Made by a program: the position numbers and the translations under genes. Positions 8,557 through 16,732 of a stretch of DNA of 64,000 nt are shown one piece after another. Origin of the DNA: Pedobacter sp. L105 (GTDB taxonomy: Bacteria; Bacteroidota; Bacteroidia; Sphingobacteriales; Sphingobacteriaceae); the NCBI RefSeq assembly GCF_009765875.1, contig NZ_LMUP01000003.1, forward strand, positions 62,001-126,000, written 5' to 3'. The number at the start of each line of letters is the position of its first letter. The first letter of the stretch is position 1. Under the pieces are notes generated by a model that worked only from the letters and a program-made list of their open reading frames with translations, did no database searches and was not told the DNA's origin.

Positions 8557-9372
8557 TTAACCATGTGCAGCTGCAGAAACTTCACTCCATTCTTCCCACG
8601 ATTTTAAACGTTCCTCATAGATGTATTTTGTCCATGGATAGGCCATTTTCCCCAGAAATAAACGTAATGGAGGATTTTCATTGTCTGCTAACTGCAGGAC
8701 GGCATCAACTGTTGCTTCTGGTTTTCCAATGCTATCTTCGGTCATATTACCATAGAATGACTCTTTTAATTGATCATAGGCCTCAATTCTGTCTGTATGT
8801 ATGGCGGAAGTGTTATACCAGTCGGTAGAAAATGTGTTGGGTTCCACCAGTGTAATTTTAATTCCGAAGTCTTTTACTTCCGCAGCCAGCGATTCGCTCA
8901 GACCTTCAACGGCAAATTTTGAGGCCGTATAAATACCAAGTATTGGAAGGGTAACTACTCCTAATACACTTGATACCTGGATAATATGGCCAAAACCTTG
9001 CTCCCTCATTACCGGAATGGCGGCCTGGGTGATCCACAGCAAGCCAAATACATTGGTTTCCAGTTGTTCGCGTGCCTGTTCTTCGGAGGTTTCTTCTATG
9101 GTGCCGAATAAGCCATATCCCGCATTGTTGATCACCACATCCAGCGATCCGAAATGTTCTTTTGCCTTTTTAATAGCTGCGAAACCGGCAGCCCTGTTAT
9201 TCACATCTAACTGAATGGTGAGAATGGAATCTCCATATTCTTTTACCAGATGATCCAGTTTATTAATATCCCGCGCAGTAGCCACTACTTTGTCTCCACG
9301 TTTAAGAAATGCTTCGGCCCAGATTTTTCCAAAGCCTCTTGATGCACCAGTAATAAAAATTGTCTTTGACAT
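8557..9372 (-). CDS. SDR-family NAD(P)-dependent oxidoreductase
   Basis: Classical short-chain dehydrogenase of 271 residues. The cofactor motif TGASRGFG lies at residues 8-15, NNAG at 82-85, the catalytic serine at 134/135 (VSSVLG) and the catalytic YTASK at Y148 and K152. The basic residue after the first glycines (R12) and R34 in ATARD suggest NADPH preference. The substrate cannot be read from sequence; close relatives are annotated simply as oxidoreductases. A -7 promoter element precedes it and a strong terminator follows, so it is mainly monocistronic, with a probable AraC regulator downstream. Confidence 0.9.
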   Translation of the reverse strand: MSKTIFITGASRGFGKIWAEAFLKRGDKVVATARDINKLDHLVKEYGDSILTIQLDVNNRAAGFAAIKKAKEHFGSLDVVINNAGYGLFGTIEETSEEQAREQLETNVFGLLWITQAAIPVMREQGFGHIIQVSSVLGVVTLPILGIYTASKFAVEGLSESLAAEVKDFGIKITLVEPNTFSTDWYNTSAIHTDRIEAYDQLKESFYGNMTEDSIGKPEATVDAVLQLADNENPPLRLFLGKMAYPWTKYIYEERLKSWEEWSEVSAAAHG

Positions 9373-9394
9373 AATTTTAAGTATTTATTTAAGA

Positions 9395-9402
9395 CAAATT
9401 TA
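9395..9402 (-). promoter_or_regulatory. -7 promoter element of the SDR gene
   Basis: Minus-strand TAAATTTG, an exact match to TAnnTTTG, 22 bases before the SDR start codon. TTTCG about 16-20 bases further upstream may serve as a weak -33 element. Confidence 0.5.
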
Positions 9403-9496
9403 CTCGCTCCGCCATGTCGAAATTTATACAGAATCATGGAGTATTGATACGTATCACGGATGTTTTTGATTGCCATAATTTCAATTAGCACCATCC

Positions 9497-9524
9497 TTTG
9501 TTGATACTATAAAAACTATATTTG
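9497..9524 (+). promoter_or_regulatory. Candidate promoter of the secreted repeat protein
   Basis: TTTG (9497-9500), 16 bases, TATATTTG (9517-9524). The -7 match is exact; the spacing is a little shorter than the usual 19. The ATG follows 50 bases later. Confidence 0.5.
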
Positions 9525-9574
9525 TATCTTAGCTTTTATTAATTTTCCTGTTAAGAATAAAACAATAGTTACAT

Positions 9575-10414
9575 ATGAAAAGATACTTTTTATTAATCCT
9601 TTTACTCGTTTCCTTATCAGGATATGCCCAGAATACAATTAATAACTACAAATATGTGCTGGTGCCTGAACAGTTTAGTTTCCTTAAGCAAAAAGACCAG
9701 TACAAATTAAATACCCTGACCAAGAGGTTGCTGGAAGACAAAGGTTTTACGGTTTATTTTGATAATTCTGATGTACCAGGTGAAATTTCCAGCAATAAAT
9801 GTATTGCGCTGAATGCCGAAGTTGTAGGGAAAAGCACTATGTTCAGTACCAGTCTTACATTGATATTAAAGGACTGTAAAGGCAATATTATTTTTAAAGG
9901 TAAAGAAGGGAAAAGCAGGGAGAAAGATTACGATGTTTCTTACAACCTCGCTTTAAGGGATGCGTTTAATTCTTTAAACGCTGTGCCATACGCTTATGCA
10001 CCTTCGACAGATACGCGTGACCAGCAGCCGGTTGCTACAGCAAGTGTTCCTGCTATAGCGAGTGCTCCCGTTACAACAAGCGTTCCTGCTACAGCAAGCG
10101 CTTCTGCTTCTGCAAGTGTTCCAGTTACAGCGAATGTGGCTGTTCCGTCAAACATGTATGCTGCAAAAGTTATTGCAACAGAAACCGGTCAAACTGCGGG
10201 TACATTATATGCCCAGCCAACAGCAACCGGATATCAGTTAATTGATACCCAACCAAAAATCAGGTTAACATTATCTAAAACTTCTGTGCAGGATTATTTC
10301 ATTGCAGATAACGGAGTGGCTAACGGAATCGTTTTTAAAAGGAATGAAAACTGGTTTTTTGAATATTATACAAACGGTAAACTAGTTGCTGAAAAACTGC
10401 TGATTAAATTTTAA
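9575..10414 (+). CDS. Secreted protein with Ala/Ser/Val/Pro repeat linker, unknown function
   Basis: Protein of 279 residues with a signal peptide at 1-19 (MKRYFLLILLLVSLSGYAQ). Residues 20-140 form a conserved-looking alpha/beta domain that contains two cysteines (C76, C101). Residues 151-191 are a low-complexity run of Ala, Ser, Val, Pro and Thr in loose six- to eight-residue units (ASVPA, SVPAT, ASVPVT). Residues 192-279 are a second small domain ending in EKLLIKF. The plan suggests two periplasmic or surface domains joined by a flexible linker. I recognise no named family. The repeat unit at DNA level (about 10033-10145) is degenerate. Confidence 0.7.
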   Translation: MKRYFLLILLLVSLSGYAQNTINNYKYVLVPEQFSFLKQKDQYKLNTLTKRLLEDKGFTVYFDNSDVPGEISSNKCIALNAEVVGKSTMFSTSLTLILKDCKGNIIFKGKEGKSREKDYDVSYNLALRDAFNSLNAVPYAYAPSTDTRDQQPVATASVPAIASAPVTTSVPATASASASASVPVTANVAVPSNMYAAKVIATETGQTAGTLYAQPTATGYQLIDTQPKIRLTLSKTSVQDYFIADNGVANGIVFKRNENWFFEYYTNGKLVAEKLLIKF

Positions 10415-10437
10415 AAGCTATCAGATACCGCTTTTAT
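10413..10437. terminator. Weak bidirectional hairpin between convergent genes
   Basis: TAAAAGC (10413-10419) and GCTTTTA (10431-10437) with an 11-base loop, spanning the stops of the convergent genes on both sides. The arms supply A and U runs in both directions. The stem is short, so this is tentative. Confidence 0.35.
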
Positions 10438-12176
10438 CTGCGCTCTCCGATCTGCTGCCGCCACATGGAATAATACAATCCTTTTGTCTGGAGCAGATCT
10501 TCATGGCTGCCGGTTTCTGATACTTTTCCTTTTTCCAATACGTAGATCCTGTCGGCATGCATAATTGTTGAAAGCCGATGGGCAATCAGGATGGTCATTT
10601 GTTCTCTTCTTCCGGAGATCTCTCTGATCGTTCCTGATATCTCTTCCTCGGTAATGGAGTCCAGCGCAGATGTCGCCTCGTCAAAAATCAACAACTTTGG
10701 CTTTCTGAGCAGTGCCCGGGCAATGGAGATACGTTGTTTTTCTCCCCCGGAGAGCTTCATCCCGTTTTCTCCTAATAAAGTATCAATTCCATGTGATGCT
10801 TTTGCTATTAAAGCAGTTGCAGAGGCGTTTCTCAGGGCTTCAATAATATCTTCTTCACTGGCTTTTGAGTTTACAAAAAGCATGTTATCCCGGATTGATC
10901 CGGCGTATAATTGCGTGTCTTGTGTTACAAATCCAATTTGCCTGCGTAATGGATTGTAACGGATACGGTCTGCATTGATCCCGTTAAAAAAGATATCACC
11001 TTCTACGGGGAGGTAAAGTCCTACGAGCAGCTTAACGAGGGTCGATTTCCCCGATCCTGATGGCCCTACGAAAGCGATGGTCTGCCCGTTACTGATGTCG
11101 AAAGAAATATCATCTATCGCATTGTATCCCGCAGTCCGGTGTCGAAACACGACATTTCTGAATTCCAATCTTTCCAGGCTTCCAAGTTCAATAGAATTTT
11201 CCGGACGTACTTCGATGCGCTTTTGCATCAGGTTGTCAAAGGTCTTAAGCGAAGCATCGGCCTCACGGTAAAGAATAATCATGTTGCCGAGATCCTGAAG
11301 AGGGGTGAAGATGGCGGTAGATATAAATTGCATGGCAATCAGCTCTCCATTGCTTAATATTTTCCTAAAAATCAACCACAAAAGGATAAAAAGCACAGAC
11401 TGTTTCAGCACGTTGAGTAGATTGCCCTGGAGAAAAGACAACATACTTACCTTTCTAGCCTTTAACATTTCCAAATCGAAGATCTTTAACGTTTGCAGAT
11501 TGAGCCGCCTGATCTCGGAGAAAGTGAGCCCAAGGCTCTTTACCAGTTCAATATTGCGTAAGCTTTCAGTGATTACTCCCGCCTGGCGGTCTACCTGCCG
11601 GTTGATGGAACGCTGTATCGCTTTTATCCTTTTAGACAACAATCCGGTAAGCGATCCGAGAACCAGCACACCTATAAAAAAGACAGGCACAAGCAGCCAG
11701 TTTTTGTTCAGACTATACCACAATAGAAATCCTACACCTACAAGAGAAGAAAAGAGAATATTGATAAATGAATTGATAAACCGTTCTGCATCGGTCTTAA
11801 CTTTTTGCAGTACCGATAACGTTGTGCCACTTCTGCTGTCTTCAAATTCATGAAAGGATAACCGTAAGGTCTGCTTCAAGCCATCATTGAAAATATCCAT
11901 TCCAAACTTAGCGACAACCTTTCTGGTGGTAAACTCCTGAATGGATTTGAATAACCTTGCCATAAAGGCGATGCCAAGAGCAATAAATAACCAATAGGTG
12001 ACTTCTGATATCAGTTTTTGTTCGCTCAAATGAAACTTATTGGTAGAGTAATTGTCAATGATTTTCCCAAATATGATCGGATCCAATAAGCTTAAAAGCT
12101 GCGCACTTCCAGCCAGTAAAAGTGAAATAATAATGAGCGTCCTTCGTGGGCTCAGGTATTTTAGGAGTATTTTCAT
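10434..12176 (-). CDS. ABC exporter, fused membrane and ATPase domains
   Basis: Type IV ABC half-transporter of 580 residues acting as a dimer in the inner membrane. Six membrane helices lie in residues 12-300. The nucleotide-binding domain has Walker A GPSGSGKST (371-379), Q-loop near 419, signature LSGGEKQR (475-482), Walker B LLIFDEATSALD (495-506) and H-loop AHRLST near 531. The length and lack of a peptidase domain resemble lipid-A/multidrug exporters (MsbA/BmrA type). The substrate is unknown. A possible 48-residue gene lies 16 bases upstream on the same strand and could be co-transcribed. Confidence 0.9.
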   Translation of the reverse strand: MKILLKYLSPRRTLIIISLLLAGSAQLLSLLDPIIFGKIIDNYSTNKFHLSEQKLISEVTYWLFIALGIAFMARLFKSIQEFTTRKVVAKFGMDIFNDGLKQTLRLSFHEFEDSRSGTTLSVLQKVKTDAERFINSFINILFSSLVGVGFLLWYSLNKNWLLVPVFFIGVLVLGSLTGLLSKRIKAIQRSINRQVDRQAGVITESLRNIELVKSLGLTFSEIRRLNLQTLKIFDLEMLKARKVSMLSFLQGNLLNVLKQSVLFILLWLIFRKILSNGELIAMQFISTAIFTPLQDLGNMIILYREADASLKTFDNLMQKRIEVRPENSIELGSLERLEFRNVVFRHRTAGYNAIDDISFDISNGQTIAFVGPSGSGKSTLVKLLVGLYLPVEGDIFFNGINADRIRYNPLRRQIGFVTQDTQLYAGSIRDNMLFVNSKASEEDIIEALRNASATALIAKASHGIDTLLGENGMKLSGGEKQRISIARALLRKPKLLIFDEATSALDSITEEEISGTIREISGRREQMTILIAHRLSTIMHADRIYVLEKGKVSETGSHEDLLQTKGLYYSMWRQQIGERR

Positions 12177-12192
12177 CAGCGTATATATTGTT

Positions 12193-12339
12193 TTAAAGGT
12201 GATGAAGCGACCATGATCTATTTTTTATCAACTCTTTTATGTGTTCAAGAGCTTGTATTCCCGGCTCATTACTTTCTGTAACCGGTAAAATCATGATGGT
12301 TTCCTCTTTAATTTTGAAGCAGAAGATTATGTTTACCAT
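12193..12339 (-). CDS. Possible small peptide gene upstream of the ABC exporter
   Basis: Open frame of 48 residues starting MVNIIFCFKIKEETIMILPV and ending in NRSWSLHHL; a second in-frame ATG would give a 33-residue peptide. Its stop lies 16 bases before the exporter start codon and both are on the minus strand, so co-transcription is likely. Amino-acid composition looks protein-like. However, the same frame stays open upstream of the first ATG, and another frame nearby also reads like protein, so this could instead be the decayed end of a lost gene. No family is recognised. The rest of the 320-base gap (12177-12496) holds only the promoter of the next gene. Confidence 0.3.
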   Translation of the reverse strand: MVNIIFCFKIKEETIMILPVTESNEPGIQALEHIKELIKNRSWSLHHL

Positions 12340-12447
12340 GAATAACCCGTGGGAGGCCCAATAGTTTAGGTATTAAACCATTTGCCTGCAAAAGAATATA
12401 TTCAGGCTATTAAATCATTTTCATAAAAAAACATAAAGAATAGTAGA

Positions 12448-12478
12448 TTGGTGATGTGCTACTGAATCTGTACCTTCA
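12448..12478 (+). promoter_or_regulatory. Candidate promoter of the DNA repair pair
   Basis: TTG (12448-12450), 20 bases, TACCTTCA (12471-12478): correct spacing and six of eight matches to TAnnTTTG (four fixed of six). It would start transcription about 10-15 bases before the ATG at 12497. Confidence 0.4.
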
Positions 12479-12496
12479 TTATGGAATACGTATAAA

Positions 12497-13000
12497 ATGA
12501 AGTATCACAAAAAAATAAAGTTTCCGGTAGGAGAACTCATTCTCATAGCGAGCGATAAAAACCTTGCTGCTGTGCTTTGGGAGAATGATAACCCTAACAG
12601 GACTGGTATAGAAACAGGTCAAGAAAATAATGATCATCCTGTATTGCTTGAAGTGGAAAAACAACTGACCGAGTACTTTGAAAAAAAGCGGACAGTTTTT
12701 GCGCTTGAACTGGATTTTACAGGAACGGCATTTCAGAAAAAAGTGTGGGATGCCCTTTTAACCATACCATTTGGGGAAACGCGCACCTATGGCCAGATCG
12801 CCAAACAAATTGATCATCCAAAAGCAGTACGCGCAGTTGGATCTGCCGCAAATAAAAATCCAATCTCTATCATTGCCCCCTGTCATCGTGTGATCGGTAC
12901 TTCAGGCAAACTGATCGGCTTTGCTGGCGGACTTAAAAATAAATCTATTTTACTACAGCTCGAAGCTGCAAGAAAAACCCCGACGTTATGGGAAGATTAA
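12497..13000 (+). CDS. ogt: Methylated-DNA--protein-cysteine S-methyltransferase
   Basis: Suicide DNA-repair protein of 167 residues that removes O6-methyl groups from guanine by transferring them to its own cysteine. The active-site motif IAPCHRVIG places the acceptor at C129; the DNA-binding helix with the arginine finger is RAVGSAANKNP (112-122). The N-terminal 60 residues form the small Ada/Ogt ribonuclease-like domain; no Ada-type zinc domain or AraC domain is present, so it is the constitutive Ogt type. Its 3' end overlaps the next gene by 13 bases, a second alkylation-repair enzyme. Confidence 0.93.
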   Translation: MKYHKKIKFPVGELILIASDKNLAAVLWENDNPNRTGIETGQENNDHPVLLEVEKQLTEYFEKKRTVFALELDFTGTAFQKKVWDALLTIPFGETRTYGQIAKQIDHPKAVRAVGSAANKNPISIIAPCHRVIGTSGKLIGFAGGLKNKSILLQLEAARKTPTLWED

Positions 13001-13647
13001 AAGATATTCCTTTAGCCACATTTTCCTCTGAAAACTTCTTTCAAACCTGTGATCTGCTGGCATCAGCCGATGATGACCTCCTGTTTATTATTCAGACTTA
13101 TGGATATCCACCCATGTGGACAAGGCCAAATACCTTTGAAACGCTGGTTCATATTATTCTGGAACAACAGGTATCCTTGGCTTCAGCTTTAGCCGCTCTA
13201 AATAAATTACGTGAAAAAATAAACGAGATTACTCCTGCAAGAGTGCTACTCTTAAACGATGAAGAACTGAAATCCTGCTACTTCAGTCGCCAGAAAATGT
13301 CTTATGTGAGATACCTTGCTGAAGCTGTGGTGAGCGGAGCGCTCGATTTAACTTTAATGGAAAATTTGCCTGACGATGAAGTGCGTTCCACACTGAACCA
13401 ATTAAAAGGCGTTGGTAACTGGACAATTGATGTTTACCTGATGTTTGTATTACATCGAACAGATATATTTCCGATAGGCGACCTGGCTGCGGTGAATGCC
13501 TTAAAACAGCTGAAAAAATTGCGCTTAGCTACGCCCCGGGAAGATCTTTTGACGATAACCACCAACTGGCAGCCTTATCGAACCATAGCCACAATGTTGT
13601 TATGGCATTACTACCTTTCACTACGGGCAAAAAAGCAAAAGATATAG
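12988..13647 (+). CDS. AlkA-type DNA-3-methyladenine glycosylase
   Basis: HhH-GPD superfamily glycosylase of 219 residues that excises alkylated bases. The helix-hairpin-helix is LKGVGNWTIDV (139-149) and the catalytic aspartate of the GPD loop is D165 in FPIGDLAA. The protein lacks the N-terminal TBP-like domain of E. coli AlkA, as in short AlkA homologues. The start codon lies inside the end of the methyltransferase gene (13-base overlap), so translation is probably coupled and the two form one alkylation-repair operon. Confidence 0.88.
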   Translation: MGRLKDIPLATFSSENFFQTCDLLASADDDLLFIIQTYGYPPMWTRPNTFETLVHIILEQQVSLASALAALNKLREKINEITPARVLLLNDEELKSCYFSRQKMSYVRYLAEAVVSGALDLTLMENLPDDEVRSTLNQLKGVGNWTIDVYLMFVLHRTDIFPIGDLAAVNALKQLKKLRLATPREDLLTITTNWQPYRTIATMLLWHYYLSLRAKKQKI

Positions 13648-13847
13648 TTTAAATAATAAGTCTGCATTGATAGCCATAAATTCCTTTTCCGGGAACCTGG
13701 ACTAACACTTTGGGATTTATTGAAAAAGAAGTAGCTTGCATTAGGAAAGACTGTTTTTTAAGCAGCATGAATTAAATAGATAACGCTCAAAGCATGTCTC
13801 TGATAGAGATGAAGCAATAATCGGCAGTTGATTTGCCAGAATTAAAA

Positions 13848-14669
13848 ATGAAACCAAATAGATTAATTAATACTGAAATTGAAGATTTTTATACAGAAAC
13901 CTCTGAAGAAGACCGGTTAATATTGGGCTTAGGCCCTTTGGAATTTGAAAGAAACAAAGATCTGATCCAGCGTTATCTGCCCGCAAAAAAAGGAATAATT
14001 ATCGATGTAGGAGGAGGTCCGGGGGTATATGCTGAATGGCTGGCCGGATTAGGACATACGGTACATTTAATAGATCCGGTACCTAAGCATATCAAACAAG
14101 CGGTCAAACGGGCAGATAAATTAAAAAAGACTTATCAATCCCACCTTGGGGAAGCAAGAAAATTAGATTTTGGGGATAACTTTGCTGATGTGGTTATATT
14201 GCACGGACCCTTGTATCATTTACAGCAGAAAGAGGAACGGATAGATGCTATTATAGAGGCTAAGCGCATACTCAAACCCAATGGCATTATTCTCGGCTTT
14301 GCTATCAATTATACCGCTTCTACGCTGGTAGGGTTGCTAAACGGCCTGATCCACGACAATAGCATTTTTAATATGTGTAAGGAGGAACTCACTACAGGGG
14401 TCCATAACCCACCCAAAAATATCCCAGGCTTATTACCATCAGCATATTATCATAAACCCGCAGAATTAAGAAGTGAATTTGAAGAAGCAGGGCTAACTTA
14501 CCTGGAAACTTATGCTGTGGAAGGATCTATCTGGCTTGATAAAAATTATTTTGAAACCAGGGCTGATGCTAAGAAGAAAGAAAGAGTATTGGAATTGTTA
14601 AAGCTGACAGAAAATAATAAAGACCTGCTTGCTTTGAGTCCCCATATGATGATTGCAGGTAGGAAGTAA
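13848..14669 (+). CDS. Class I SAM-dependent methyltransferase
   Basis: Methyltransferase of 273 residues. SAM-binding motif I is IDVGGGPG near residues 51-58, the acidic residue ending strand 2 is D in HLIDPVP, and a motif IV-like ILHGPLYHL precedes the motif V region RILKPNGIILG. A TTG codon at 13833 would add five residues (MPELK); ATG at 13848 is preferred. The substrate is unknown: the fold is of the Methyltransf_11/25 type used on small molecules. The upstream 200 bases (13648-13847) show no gene and no clear promoter consensus. Confidence 0.85.
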   Translation: MKPNRLINTEIEDFYTETSEEDRLILGLGPLEFERNKDLIQRYLPAKKGIIIDVGGGPGVYAEWLAGLGHTVHLIDPVPKHIKQAVKRADKLKKTYQSHLGEARKLDFGDNFADVVILHGPLYHLQQKEERIDAIIEAKRILKPNGIILGFAINYTASTLVGLLNGLIHDNSIFNMCKEELTTGVHNPPKNIPGLLPSAYYHKPAELRSEFEEAGLTYLETYAVEGSIWLDKNYFETRADAKKKERVLELLKLTENNKDLLALSPHMMIAGRK

Positions 14670-14743
14670 TCGGCTGTAAATTTAATGCTAATGGTAGTGG
14701 TATATTGATCTGGTATAACTTTTCCTACCGCTATTCGCTTTCA

Positions 14744-15529
14744 TCATTGAGCCGGATTAGCCGAAAGGAGTTCCATTTTTGTAGCGGCTGTAATTTTTCC
14801 ACTGTTACGCTGTTGAAGAAAGGCAATAATTTCTAAATTCTTCAGCTCGATACCTTCAGGCAAATTTAGCACAACATTTCCATTTGTACTTTGTAAGGCA
14901 ATAGTTTCCAGTGCACGAACTATTTGTACATGGGATAAGGTACGCCCGCTGTTCTCTCCACGTTTTACGTGGCTGACGGCTGATTTCTGAACCAGGGCTA
15001 CAACAAGGGATTCTTTCTCCTGAACATCTTTTGTCAAATACCGGAGGCTGACCTGTTTGGAGTGAACGGTAATGCCTTTTAACCTTAGCTGTTCTGAAGA
15101 ACTGGTTTGAAGTTGTTTGGTAATTGCCGTACGGAGGGTTCTTTCCTCAGAGCCGACAAACTCCATTTGACCATTTACAATTGCTTGTGGTGTATAAATG
15201 GAATGCAGATTTAACTGTTCGGCATAGTCATTCTGCCGCTTTGAATAGAGAGGGTTGCTAAAAATATCTGTCCAGCCAAGTCTATTCCAGTAATCCACAT
15301 GGAAAGCAAGGATGTAAACCGGTTTATTTTTATTTTCCTGCTGTATTTTGGCAAGTAGTTCATCAGCAGGAGGGCAGCTTGAACAACCCTCAGAAGTGAA
15401 CAACTCTATTACTGCGAATCCAGGGGAGTGATCCGATTGAACGGGTACCGCCGGCCGGGGCTTGCTTTTTACACTTAATGCAATTAAAGCGATAGAACCG
15501 GCGATAAAAAATGAGGTTAAAATTTTCAT
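14744..15529 (-). CDS. DUF1223 secreted thioredoxin-like protein
   Basis: Exported protein of 261 residues with an N-terminal signal/anchor (residues 1-20). The family hallmark ELFTSEGCSSCPPAD puts a CxxC at C49 and C52 in a thioredoxin-like fold, followed by the conserved HVDYWNRLGWTD (position about 80-91) and YTPQAIVNGQ. DUF1223 proteins are widespread in Gram-negative bacteria, and their role is unproven; a periplasmic redox function is inferred from CxxC. It is convergent with the methyltransferase. Family call secure. Confidence 0.9.
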   Translation of the reverse strand: MKILTSFFIAGSIALIALSVKSKPRPAVPVQSDHSPGFAVIELFTSEGCSSCPPADELLAKIQQENKNKPVYILAFHVDYWNRLGWTDIFSNPLYSKRQNDYAEQLNLHSIYTPQAIVNGQMEFVGSEERTLRTAITKQLQTSSSEQLRLKGITVHSKQVSLRYLTKDVQEKESLVVALVQKSAVSHVKRGENSGRTLSHVQIVRALETIALQSTNGNVVLNLPEGIELKNLEIIAFLQQRNSGKITAATKMELLSANPAQ

Positions 15530-15762
15530 TAGAATATATTTGTTTTTATGGTTATGAAGCTATCATAAGCAAGTGGAGGTTTCATAACAACTGGTTTGTT
15601 TTTTCTTATTAGTCGTCCCTGCAAAGGAATCCTTACAAAAAAATAAAACACTGTAAGATTTTTCAAATTATACAGCTGAATCACCAATAGATCTCTGGCT
15701 AACTGCGATCCTGAAAAAAAAGATCATCGATTAAATAGGGGATGTATTGGCACAACCATGAA
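15530..15762. other. Intergenic region, nothing clear
   Basis: AT-rich spacer upstream of the DUF1223 gene on the minus strand and downstream of a terminator. No gene, exact -7 promoter element or repeat was recognised. Confidence 0.4.
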
Positions 15763-15807
15763 TGAAAAAAGGACCAGGTAAGCATTATACCAGGTCCTTT
15801 GACTATT
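15763..15807 (-). terminator. Terminator of the small His-rich lipoprotein gene
   Basis: Thirteen-base arms at 15768-15780 (AAAGGACCAGGTA) and 15788-15800 (TACCAGGTCCTTT) with one A-A mismatch, followed on the minus strand by a U run. The plus strand also has a T run after the hairpin, so it could act in both directions. Confidence 0.75.
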
Positions 15808-15830
15808 TTTTTGCTGAATTGAATTACCTC

Positions 15831-15971
15831 TTAATGGTGGTAATCATCGTGCATTGGTCTTCCATCATGGTGATCACGATCATAACCATGATCGCGACGG
15901 TGCATAGCACAGCTGCTTATACTAAAACAAAAAGCAACTAAAACGGCGATTTTTAAGATATTCTTTTTCAT
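15831..15971 (-). CDS. Small His/Asp-rich lipoprotein
   Basis: Protein of 46 residues starting MKKNILKIAVLVAFCFSISS and followed by a lipobox cysteine (SISSC, C21). The mature part is only about 26 residues and is packed with His, Asp and Arg (MHRRDHGYDRDHH... ending DDYHH): seven histidines and six aspartates. It would be anchored in a membrane after lipidation. The composition suggests metal binding, but this is inference. It has its own terminator 30 bases downstream, which supports expression as a separate gene. No family is recognised. Confidence 0.7.
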   Translation of the reverse strand: MKKNILKIAVLVAFCFSISSCAMHRRDHGYDRDHHDGRPMHDDYHH

Positions 15972-16046
15972 AATTAGAGTATTAATAAGCTTGCCCTGTA
16001 TGACGAGAGCTTTATTGCTTAGATGTGGTTATACAACAAATACGCG

Positions 16047-16619
16047 TTATATTTTGTTTACACTTTTCTCATAAGGTTTGTCTTTTAGATTGGCGGCCAC
16101 ACGTTTAATAAATAAGTAATTTGCCGTGCCGCCAATAACGGCGCCTACTACCGGTACCAGCCTTTCTGCGGTTTTTGAACCCAGATTAAGCATTAGTTTT
16201 TCAGCTACTTCTTCCATCATATTTTTTGTCATGGCCATTCCCGCATCTACTTTTAGAGAGGCCGCCACTATTTTGAAGAAGTCTTCAAACTTGAGTTCAT
16301 AATTGCCGGTATAAAAATAAGAAACGGCCATGGTGACCCTAAACTGCTGGGTAATCAGGTTGATCATATCCACAGGCACTCCAATCAGCATGGTAGTGAT
16401 GCCTCCGGCACCAGTGATTACACCGGAGCCGGCAGCCATTAACGCACACTGATTGGTAAACTTGTCCAGGCCCATTTGGTCGACTCCCTTTTTTATACCT
16501 AACTGATCGATCTGGTTAAATATCTTTTGGAATCCACCCCTGGAAAGATGATTAAAGCTCTCTTTAAAATTGGTCCTGATTTTATTCAGGTTGATTTTAG
16601 GAAATGTTGGGATACGCAT
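16047..16619 (-). CDS. EcsC-like protein
   Basis: Protein of 190 residues with a glycine/alanine-rich amphipathic core: AAGSGVITGAGGITTMLIG near residue 67-85 and, near the C-terminus, VPVVGAVIGGTANYLF, the pattern seen in the EcsC family. EcsC-type proteins are often found with ABC transporters, but none is adjacent; function is unknown. It is divergent from the DUF4142 lipoprotein across 113 bases. The family call rests on the C-terminal motif and length and is moderate. Confidence 0.6.
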   Translation of the reverse strand: MRIPTFPKINLNKIRTNFKESFNHLSRGGFQKIFNQIDQLGIKKGVDQMGLDKFTNQCALMAAGSGVITGAGGITTMLIGVPVDMINLITQQFRVTMAVSYFYTGNYELKFEDFFKIVAASLKVDAGMAMTKNMMEEVAEKLMLNLGSKTAERLVPVVGAVIGGTANYLFIKRVAANLKDKPYEKSVNKI

Positions 16620-16732
16620 CTTTGTTTTTATAAGTTGTTTAATGTTAAGCTATTTCCATGCCATAGAATAAAGACCAACTTAAAACTATTAGGCCTCCCT
16701 GGTGTTATGAGTAAAACAAAACTAAAAAACCT

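Noticed and set aside
10030-10145. CRISPR-like or tandem array in the secreted protein gene
   Set aside because: The repeats are in-frame, degenerate, lack unique spacers, and encode a low-complexity linker.
11305-11853. 182-codon plus-strand open frame inside the ABC exporter
   Set aside because: It is antisense to well-conserved membrane-domain coding sequence; no family resemblance.
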